Source: Pontederia crassipes
Lineage: Eukaryota > Streptophyta > Magnoliopsida > Commelinales > Pontederiaceae
Direction of reading: 5' to 3'
Length of the DNA stretch: 64,000 bases
NCBI GenBank assembly: GCA_030549335.1
Contig: CM060194.1
Coordinates: forward strand, 73,940,077 to 74,004,076
Of the stretch, positions 55,522-64,000 are shown one piece after another. The translations under genes were made by a program, and so were the position numbers. The notes under the pieces are model-generated. The model was not told where the DNA came from. It searched no databases and saw only the letters and a list, made by a program, of their open reading frames with translations. Position 1 is the first letter of the stretch. Each line of letters begins with the position of its first letter.

Positions 55522-56215
55522 AATGTCTGCATTATTTGCAAGTTATAGTAATTATAAAATTTGTAATAAAATTGGTCAAATATTGTAAATCAATCCAACA
55601 GTTCAAATATTCCGTCATTTAAAAAACATCGAAGATACATCGTAAACACTAATTACAACTAATCAGGAACAAATCATAAACAATTTACGTCGTTTAGAGT
55701 GAGCGAAAAACGAAAAATGAGTATAAACAAAGTGTTGAGTTGATAGCTGATTTTTTCTTGAGGAGAATGAAACTTATGAATGCCTCTTAGAGAAAATAAA
55801 TATGCTATGATGCTGAGGTGTTCAGAAAACCTAAGCTGATTTATCTACTAGTCATCAGGAATAAAAGAAAATGGATCAGTTTGTATGAAGCGAGCTTAAT
55901 TTTTGCTATCAGTTCATGTCCATTGTTTCTTTTGCATGCAAGTAATATTTTCTCCTCCACTGAGAATCTTTTCTTTTTTTCTCCGAGAAGCACTCTGCTT
56001 TGTTGTGAAGGGGGGAAATAAAGAAAAAACAATTTATCACAATAAAGAAAAAACATCTTTGTATGCATCAATGCTTCTACTTCCTTCTATCATATTATTA
56101 GAAATCTCGGAAACATGTAGCAGGAAAAATGAAAAGTGCTCATTTTTATCACAATATTTTATCGCAAAATAATTGCATAACACAAAGTTCCTTTTTTTGA
56201 GAGTGGCCTTAATCT

Positions 56216-56317
56216 GGCCGTCGGCCGCACGCGGAGGACGGTCGGATCTGGCCGTCGGTCGCGCGCGGAGGGCGGCTGGATCTCGCCGCCGGCCGCGCGC
56301 GGAGGGCGGCCGGATCT
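56216..56317. repeat. 34-bp GC-rich tandem repeat, three copies
   Basis: Units at 56216-56249, 56250-56283 and 56284-56317, each of the form GGCCGTCGGCCGCACGCGGA followed by GGACGGTCGGATCT with small changes. It lies in the 5' part of CACTA-3. Confidence 0.92.
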
Positions 56318-56639
56318 GGGAGAGCATAGAGAGCATGGAGGGCGGGGATCGGAGCCTACCTACGTCGGAGATTGCAAACGCGGCGGCGAGCTGGCGGCGG
56401 ATGAGAGCTTCAGGCAGTGAGGGAATGCAATGTAGGTGGCGGACACAAGCGTCGGCGGCCGACGGTCAAGGTGGCACGCGTGTGGCGGAGCGCAGATGTC
56501 GGGAAGGTTGCCGGATGTCGCCGCCGGACGAAATGCGTGGGGGCGTTCAACTGTAGAAGAGAGGGATCGAAACGAAGAAAGTGACAGTGGGGTCGGATAT
56601 TTATATACTAGTTTTCATGGTCGTAACTGTCGAAAAGTA

Positions 56640-57242
56640 GGTAAATATAATATAATATTAACCCGCTAGACGAACCGTCGAAACTTTCGACGATTTTAGC
56701 TGTCAAAATATATAATAATATATGTCAACTGAAGAGAATTATATAAATTATAAATTTTCATTTTCGACGGTCAACACCATCAAAAATATTAAAGTAGAAT
56801 ATTTTAATTAATTAAAATTAGTTAATATTTCGACATTTCTGACATCCGAAATATCGACGGTTCCGTGGAATGTCGCAAATTTTGACGGTTGGAACCGTTG
56901 AAAAATAAAATAATAATACCCGACCAACGTTAAAATATTTTGACGTCTAAAATCACTGGAAGTTTCGACGGATAGGAGAACTGTCGAAACTTTCGACAGT
57001 CTAAACCGTCGAAAAACCAGCATGGAAATTGATCAGCTGGTTTTGACATCATCGACGGTCACGATCATCAAAATTTTTGACAAAAAGTTTCAATGAATTC
57101 TGAACCATCGACAGTTCGGACGGCTGGAACCGTCGAAACATTTCCGACGATAATTTCGACGGATTGTGTGATCCGCCGAAAAATCCGTCGGTATTTCAGA
57201 TGGATTTCTGCCCTTCGAAAACAAATCGTCGCAAATCGGACT
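56640..57242. repeat. Subterminal repeat block of CACTA-3
   Basis: Many short CGACGGT, CCGTCGAAA and TTTCGACGG words in both orientations up to the terminal repeat. They differ from the GCGAC/GCGTC words of CACTA-1. Confidence 0.8.
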
Positions 57243-57255
57243 TTTTCTTGTAGTG
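57243..57255 (-). repeat. CACTA-3 terminal inverted repeat
   Basis: TTTTCTTGTAGTG on the plus strand, identical to 6340-6352 of CACTA-1; followed by AAT, the possible target triplet. Confidence 0.88.
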
Positions 57256-57512
57256 AATCAACTAGGTTTGGTTCGATTGATTTAATTAGTTTCGACTAGA
57301 TTGATACAAATTTTAATAAAATAAATTGTTTTCATTACTTCTTAAAATATACAACGAATAAAAGTAGAAAAGGTAAAAAATAGAACTAAACCATATTAAT
57401 CATCAATTAAAAATACTCAAATAAGAATTAAATATATTTTATATTTTCAATATCATTATATATAATATTTTCAATTATATAATATTTTTGAATTTCGTGA
57501 ATAATTATCTCT
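57256..57512. repeat. 257-bp flank duplication, right copy
   Basis: Partner of 55077-55333; see there. Confidence 0.93.
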
Positions 57513-58866
57513 TTTTTATTTGTATTACGATACTTTCACATTTTATTTCTCAAATTTAAATTGACTTTGCTATAATCACCATCTGAAATCTATTTTATTT
57601 ATTAGTTCTCTTTCGTGTTTTCACACATTCTTATAAAAATATGCTTTCCCTTTTTCCAATTTTCCTATTTATTTCTGCATTTTTTATTTATTTTTTATTT
57701 ATTAAAAAAAACTGGATTGAAATGATCGGTTCATTCAGATTTTAAAAACTTGTTGATTAAGATTGATTTACAATTGAAACAATTAAAAAGGAAGTTCTAG
57801 AGGTAATTTTTTTATTGTAGTTATTTTATTTATTTCAATCTTTTAATCTTTATCTACCTTTATTTTATCTGCATATATAGTATTAGCAGAGCAAATTATT
57901 GTAGAATAAATGCAAAAGGAAGTCTTATATCTTTTATAAATCTTTTACCCACAAATATGAGAATTAATGTAAACTAGACTAGAGATCTTTCTAATGAATA
58001 AATTATAATTTTTAATAATGATTGGTTTTGCAAAAAATGTGTGGCCATTAGGGGTGTTCGTATCGATCCGGTGAACTCTACAACCCGACCTAGTTCATGT
58101 ACCCGATAGTGGTTCAGGTCGGGTACGAATTGGACAATTTCAATCTGAGTCAACCCGATGACTCAACTTTTTTTGTTATTTTTTCCTTTTTTAATTTTAG
58201 TCCTATACTTGATTTAAAATTTAAAATAATATCAAAATAAAATATATAATTATGAAGATAATATTCAAATATTCAAAAAACATATTTTATATTTTATAAT
58301 AATTATTAACTAATTTTTATATTAAAATAATTAAAAAAGATGATTGGGTGAATTTTATGCCCTTAGAGGCTTTGACCTAATCAGACTAGATCAGGTCCAA
58401 TCCGATCCGTAGACGCTTCTAATCGTGCAGTCCCATTTGCCCTCATAATTGATTTAATTAAAGAGCCTTTCCAATTTCTCCAACTCCTAAATGACTCTAT
58501 CCAAATCTAACTTGTTAATATTTGAAACCATCTAATCCAAGAAATTGGGTCATTTGTGAAGAAATATGTAGTCGAAAATTATCATTTTGACGTTAATATT
58601 CATCAACGACAAGAAAAAATTGATCGTGCCTCTTAATTATAGGTCCTGCTTTAGCGTCCAATGTTAATAACTAGCCGTTAATTCATTTTAGAGACAAATA
58701 TAACTATCTTTCTTAAAAGTTCAACAACGACTAGTACGTTGGTTCCTTATATAACTTATAAAACCACTCAACTAGTCGACATAAAATCATTAGTGGCCTA
58801 AATACTAATCGCTAAAGACATTATTTATGTGCTAGAAGAAATTTTTTAACAACCAATTTTCTTGTT
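57513..58866. other. AT-rich intergenic, possible degenerate hAT fragment
   Basis: No gene seen. Between 58049 (TAGGGGTGTTCG) and about 58421 (AGACGCTTCTA) the sequence has GTCGGGT/ACCCGA words in inverted positions, like non-autonomous hAT elements, but the flanking octamers do not match, so the call stays weak. Confidence 0.35.
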
Positions 58867-58868
58867 GT

Positions 58869-58998
<130 letters not shown>

Positions 58999-60276
58999 TG
59001 GGACAAATATTCAATCATCAATACATTTTTAAAATAATAAAATTTTATATATTTGTTGTTCAAACCATAAAATATTTTCAATATTTACAATTCTATATTT
59101 GATAAGATTCAAAGTGATTCATGTTCAAAACATCAAATATCAAATCAATTATCCATATAATATTCAACTCAAATATTCATATACAACATCCAACATTTTC
59201 ATTCAAATGTTTACAAAATTCCAAATAACTCTTAAAAAAGAACATGTTCAAGAAAATATTGCAAGACTTTTCTTCCATTCATCTTCCTTTCCAATCCAAC
59301 GAATATTCATAAAAAACCATACAATCAAAATGAGAATTACTATTGACAATAAGTAAAAATAATTTTAAGATTGTGTAATCACCAATAAAAAATTCCAATC
59401 CGACAAACAAAATCATTGTCGCTTCGAAAGAGGGTTGTAATTAGATTAAGTGATTCTTAGAATAAAACATGTATAATAAGATAACACATAAAGCATAATT
59501 CAATTTTTTTTTTGTTAGTAAGCTTATGCTTCAGGTGATTGTTCACAAGATTGTGGTGGTGTTGAATTTTGAACATTAGATTGTTGAACTTCATTAACTG
59601 TTGCAATTAACCTTCCATAGAAGCTACATGTTCTTTTAGCAATTTATTTTCTTCAGTAGTTATAAACTTATCCAATATCATGCTCCGAAGAACTATTTTC
59701 TTTCATTTCTTTTGTCGTAATTTCATCACCAAAGCTAATCACATGATTACATTTTTTTAGGACAAAAACATCGCTCTACTATCTCAATTTGCGGAAAGTG
59801 TAAGTTCAGCTTGTACAATATCGTCTTTTAACCTATAAAAAATAAGCTCATATTAATAAATATTTCATGAATATTAAATGAAAAACTATTATTAAACATA
59901 CATATGTTTCAATGATTTCTGGTTTAACAAGCTTGTTATTTTTCTTGCGTGTCGCAAAAAAATAGTTGTAACACCCGGTGTATTACCATCTGAGTAAATT
60001 TCAGCCATGATCATCCAACTTAGGAGTATTCTCAGTAAATTCATCCAACTTCACTTTGGAACACCGAGGTCATCGAACTAAAAAAATGTTTCACTCACAA
60101 TTATTACGACCGGTTATAGTCAATAAATCGGTAAATTGCTGACGTAGATGCTTACGTGGCACCATATCAATATTTTCTCTCTCCTCTATGTCAGATTTAA
60201 AAAAATAAAAATAAAAATGATAGGTCAATATTTTTCTCTCTATTATGTCCAAACTTAATTTTGCATCAACATGGTC
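58999..60276. other. AT-rich intergenic, no gene seen
   Basis: No convincing coding or transposon signature. TGTAACACCCGG at 59968 looks like an LTR start but nothing supports it. Confidence 0.45.
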
Positions 60277-60988
60277 ATGCAACTTTTCTAAACTTAGACA
60301 AGGTCATTCAATTTTTAAAATTTTCAATCGCGATCATAATTAAAAGCTTAAAACAAATAATAATAATAACTATAAAATTAAAAAATTGAAGGCTTTTAGA
60401 CTGAATCCATATATTTTTTGGCACGACCCACTCGGATCGAGTCAGACCAAATTTTTAATGTGTATTAAATATATAATATTATGATAATTAAGGAAATAAT
60501 AATTAAAATAATAACATAGCAATTATAGTTTTTGTCCTATATTTTAAAATAATAAAAAATATTATAATTACGAAATAATTTTTTTTGTGTGAGATTTTTT
60601 CGGGGCCGAGCCAAATCGTATAGCGTCATTTAGCGGGGTGCTAGGCACAACCCGACATACTACGGATTGTTGATAGTAGTGCAGGGCACGAATCGAAAAA
60701 ATATTTTTATTTTCGAATTATAATATATTTTTTATTATTTCAAATTTATGGGCAAAAATATAATTGGTATGTTATTTTCTAGTTTTTTTATTGCCCTAAT
60801 TATAAAAGTATTAATTATTATAAATATGCATAAAAAATTTGATTGACTCGATCCGAATGGGTCGTGCCAAAAAATGTACCGAGTCAGTCTAAATACCTTC
60901 AATTTTTATTTTTTATTTTAAACTTTTAATGATGATCGCGATTGAAAATTTTAAAAGTCGATTGACCTTGTCTAAAAGTTACTCCTGG
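60277..60988. mobile_element. Foldback (MITE-like) element, about 0.7 kb
   Basis: Left arm (60280-60500) and right arm (about 60780-60985) are inverted copies: TTAGACAAGGTCATTCAATT, CAATCGCGATCAT, TTTTTTGGCACGACCCA and GGATCGAGTCAG return reversed on the right. The middle is unique, with a GC-richer patch (60600-60710). I cannot define a target duplication or superfamily. Confidence 0.65.
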
Positions 60989-61959
60989 CGCATTAATATT
61001 AAATATTATTCACGTGAACAAGAATATTAATATTTAATATTAATACCTATTGACCATGCACTTTGGCTTTCTTTGGCAACACTAAAATTAACGTTTCAAG
61101 TAGCGTTTAGCAGTTCAAACGCTAATTCTTTTGTTTGGTAAATGATAAAAATAAATAGAGTTTAATGTTTCATACGAAAATATTAAAAAACTACTTCAAT
61201 TAGCGTTTAGGGTTTAGATGTTAGAATTTTATAAAATTTTCTAATTTTACCCTTATTCAAATACATTATTTCTTTCTAATTTATCTTATTATTTTCTCAT
61301 TTTTTATTTTATAATCATTTAACTATATTTTTATATTCATGCTTAATTAATTGCAAATTATTTATATGTTAACAATGAATAAAAAATAATTTCACAATTA
61401 ATACTTTTATATCATGGGTGCGCTATATAAAAATTATTGCCAATATATTTTAACAAAAAAATGGTTAAGAAATTTTATTTTATTTAATTAAGATATGAAT
61501 ATTTAATTTATTTATATTATAATATAATTTGTATAGTGCTTAAATTAAATAATTTGTCATATGTCTGATTTTGTCATTTTATATTCATCATCTAAATCTA
61601 TTGCTAAGTTTACCAAATACTTATTTGTTACAATATTTAACCGCTAATCATCATTGGCTATCCGTCATTCGCTAATTAAATTACTATCCGCTTGTCAAAT
61701 CGCTAATAATGCAAAATAGAGCTTTAGAACATCACATCCAACGATCAAATAAAGGTCACATGTGGAAACAAAAGGCAACAACTAACAAAAGAAACATATT
61801 AATGGAAAATATTAGATTTGGCAATAAATTACTATTAGGTCCTATGTAAAAGAAAAATGTAGAAGATCTAGTGAAGTTCTAATTGTTCTTGAATTATTAT
61901 TATTAGTAAGACAACATTTTAAAGAGTCCTTAGAGGTGCATCGATATAGGAGTACAATC
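60989..61959. other. AT-rich intergenic, no gene seen
   Basis: Weak inverted words (TTTGGTAAA near 61135 and TTTACCAAA near 61610) hint at another decayed MITE but ends are not definable. Confidence 0.4.
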
Positions 61960-62070
61960 AGCTGAAATATTCACCCACATGACAAGACTCTCTTCCCTTT
62001 TGGGAAACCACTCACCAGCTTCCTTCCGGACATGAGCTCCAAGAGTACAATGCCAAAAGCCAAGTATCTG
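61960..62070 (-). pseudogene. Relic exon of a receptor-like (cytoplasmic) protein kinase
   Basis: The minus strand after a TTTTATGCAG acceptor-like sequence encodes YLAFGIVLLELMSGRKLVSG, followed by FPKG. That is kinase subdomain IX-X of plant receptor-like kinases (usual form DVYAFGIVLLELMSGRK). A one-base frame change then puts the continuation EESLVMWVN in the next frame. A 37-bp direct repeat containing CAGATACTTGGCTTTTG duplicates the exon start (62064-62105). No other kinase exon is in the window, so it is a gene fragment left behind or captured. Confidence 0.55.
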
Positions 62071-62802
62071 CATAAAATACATAAAATACTCAAAAGCCAA
62101 GTATCTGCATTCATCACACACCTCTACGCGAGAGGCGGCTGTGGAGGGCTGCCTCACGCGTAGAGGCGACCCTCAACGGCCGCCTCTCAGCCGTCGACGC
62201 CACGATGAAGTTCATCAGTTGCCGGCGTGCGAGGTGTGCGAGAGATCGGAAGACGACAAATTCCACAAGGGACACACATACGTAAAGAAGTAAAAGAGAA
62301 AAGTAAAAAAATTAGATTAAGGTTAAATGCTTAGTTATACTGTAATGGTTATTAAAAAAATTATGACGTTAAAAGTAATCTCTTTTAGCTTAGGTTTGAT
62401 CTTAAAATAATAAATATTTTTTATTTATATTTTCATCAATTTTTTTGGAAATGAAAAATAATGTAATACATATTAAATCATAATCAAAGTTAAATAAATG
62501 AAAAAAGTTAAACATACATAAAGATACAAAATTTGAATAATTAAAAATAGATGTCGACATTCTTAATTACATTAACAAAAATAAATATTAAAAATTAAAA
62601 ATGAAAATATTTCTTTATCTTTTATTAATGATATTAAAACTTGGAAAATAATATTAAAATGTAAAGTATAATTTATTTTTTTTGTTTTTATTTTGGATCT
62701 TAAGATAATAAATGATATTATGTCAATATTTTTAACGATAATATGATAGTCATTAATTTGAATATTTTAATGTTAAGTTCAATCTTGTTCTTATAATTAA
62801 GG
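62071..62802. other. Intergenic, no gene seen
   Basis: A short GC-rich patch (62125-62250) with partly inverted CGCGAGAGGCGGC and GCCGCCTCTC words; the remainder is AT-rich without signature. Confidence 0.4.
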
Positions 62803-63216
62803 GTTATTTCTATAAATCTCCCTTAAACTATCGCGATTTTCTGTGTCTAACACCAAACTTCAAATTTATTTTTTGTGTCGCTAAGCTATTACAATTTTTT
62901 TTCACTTTAGTCCTTTCATCTAGTTCTCTTATATTTTTCGTTACTTTTAATTTTTTTTTTATTTATGAAAATACTAAATTATTCCTTCCTCCATTTATTT
63001 TCTTTTTTTATTTATTATTTGATGTGTATTGGAGGGAGAGGTAATTTAGTCTTTTCATAAATGGAAAAAATTAAAAGAAACAAAAAATATAACAAAAATA
63101 GATGGAAGAACTAAAGTGAAAAAATTATGATAGTTTATGGTTAAAAAAAATAAGTTTGTAGTTTGAGGTTAGATGCAAAAAATCGTGATAGTTTAGGGGT
63201 GATTTATGAAAATAAC
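62803..63216. mobile_element. MITE with long inverted arms, 414 bp
   Basis: The left arm GTTATTTCTATAAATCTCCC, continuing with TTAAACTATCGCGATTTT and TTTCACTTTAGTCCTTCATC-like words, returns inverted in the right arm ending AAAATAAC at 63216. Arms are about 150 bp and diverged. Long-armed MITEs of this form in plants often belong to Mutator-like families, but I see no 9-bp duplication to prove it. Confidence 0.7.
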
Positions 63217-63265
63217 ATAAATTTTTAACAGTCGGTTATAAAGATATTAAGAGTCAATTTTTTTA

Positions 63266-63370
63266 TGGTCAATGATCAAAATTTTTTTTGGTTGTTAATA
63301 ACAACATTTGACGATCATATTTGAATTTTTTCGTTAATTATGGTCACTAAAATTCATTTTTATTATAGTG
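63266..63370. mobile_element. Possible CACTA-like end
   Basis: The plus strand ends TTTTTATTATAGTG at 63370 (CACTATAATAAAAA on the minus strand) after GGTCACTAAAA and GACGATCA words that resemble those before 7916. No partner end. Confidence 0.35.
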
Positions 63371-64000
63371 CTAGTTAGATGGGGAAATTTTGTATCATTT
63401 ATGCTTGTGTTTCTTAATTTGAAACAAAGAAAAGACATGGTATTGTGCGTGAGAAGTGAGAGACAAACGTGATACTCAAAGGTCGCGTTTGCCTTGGGAA
63501 CCAAACTGGAACCGCCGGTTTCCCAAACTGATCCACTAGAATTACTGTAACACCCGAAAAAAAAAAGAAAGATAAAGTCAAATTAAACGGCCAATGCAAA
63601 TCCCAGAAATCATGGGATTCAAAATCTGCGGACTTTAATACGTGGAATCAAATTATTAGGAGAATAAATAGGAGAGAGAAAATAATTAATAGAATTAATA
63701 CTATGAGATGTGCCTCATAACCTCTGCCAGCCGTAAGGAAGAATAGCCCTCTTTTCTAAAAGTTGTTCATCGTGCAAATAATCCCTATTGGACTGTTACA
63801 ATCTGCACCTTGAAGATCTTTTCGGAAAAAAATTTCATTTGCTGTGAGGAAGAAATTACGAACTATCATCTTCTTTTGTCCCTGTTATTGACTGCAAAAA
63901 CCTCTTCACCATACGAGACATCAATTGCTCTGAAGGTGGAGGGCAACCTGCAGGAGGAGAGGCATAGCAACGTGAAGGGGTGCGAGGTTTTAGGAGTTGA
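63371..64000. other. Right edge of window, possible LTR start at 63546
   Basis: TGTAACACCCG at 63546 is a common start of plant Gypsy LTRs, and the sequence after it is unlike the AT-rich flank. The window ends before this can be tested. No gene seen. Confidence 0.3.

Larger units (their letters stand above)
55334..57255 (-). mobile_element. CACTA-3, truncated CACTA transposon
   Basis: Minus-strand element whose intact end reads CACTACAAGAAAAAGTCC from 57255. Inward lie subterminal repeats (56640-57240, many CCGTCGAAA words in both orientations), a GC-rich tandem tract (56216-56317), then the transposase-associated exon (55334-55521). Sequence homology stops at 55334 where the duplicated flank begins, so everything downstream in the element, including its other end, is gone. 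Same terminus and same layout as CACTA-1, but different subterminal repeats. Confidence 0.85.

Noticed and set aside
58049-58421. Second non-autonomous hAT element
   Set aside because: The ends are only partly alike and the flanking octamers GTGGCCAT and ATCGTGCA do not match, so I keep it as a weak hint only.
59968-59980. LTR start TGTAACACCCGG
   Set aside because: No paired end, primer site or coding part nearby; a 12-base match is too little.
61066-61740. MITE between GCACTTTGGC and GAGCTTTAGAAC
   Set aside because: Only scattered inverted words; ends and target duplication cannot be defined.

Overview
The window is 64 kb of repeat-dense, AT-rich plant DNA, and I find no intact host gene in it. 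The organism is a flowering plant, inferred from the set of elements: CACTA transposons with CACTACAAGAAAA ends, a Sire-type Copia element primed by initiator tRNA-Met, Athila-type Gypsy elements with a TGGCGCCGTTGCCGGGGA primer site, a plant RTE-clade LINE and a hAT element. Nothing lets me name the species or choose between monocot and eudicot. It reads as heterochromatin built from nested insertions.

Layout. 1-6352: the 3' part of a CACTA transposon (CACTA-1) with a decayed TNP2 transposase, a second multi-exon gene (Transposase_24-like), subterminal repeats and a terminal repeat; its 5' end lies outside the window. 7640-7916: the end of a second CACTA-like element. 8188-13978: a probable solo LTR of about 2.6 kb, interrupted 29 bp from its right end by a full-length RTE LINE (10760-13931) that has a perfect 18-bp target duplication and one reading frame broken only by two TGA codons. 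14126-52461: a Sire-type Copia element on the minus strand, flanked by the 5-bp duplication ATCGC. Inside its 3' accessory ORF sits a minus-strand Athila element (Athila-M, 16955-45642, duplication CGGAG). Inside the accessory (env-like) ORF of Athila-M sits a plus-strand Athila relative without a recognisable pol (Athila-P, 20929-30885, duplication GTCTT). The order of insertion is therefore Sire, then Athila-M, then Athila-P. Athila-M also carries a 4.28-kb tandem duplication of its pol region whose two copies look almost identical.

52573-54162: a non-autonomous hAT element with GC-rich ends and an AT-rich core. 55077-57512: a truncated minus-strand CACTA (CACTA-3) between two 257-bp direct copies of its right flank, which looks like a scar of aberrant gap repair. 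57513-64000: AT-rich intergenic DNA with an (AAT)n/(ATT)n microsatellite, two foldback elements, one more possible CACTA end and a relic of a receptor-like kinase exon.

The most interesting signals are in noncoding parts of the Athila pair. A small stem-loop with an AGGA loop and varying stems stands just before the polypurine tract, and the whole hairpin-plus-polypurine module occurs twice in each element. The U3 regions, leaders and spacers are packed with a degenerate CGGCCG-centred motif. A separate 12-mer, ACCAGTTTGTGG, recurs in the transcribed part of the LTR. The two retroelement families also carry accessory ORFs of similar layout, and both nested insertions landed in those ORFs.
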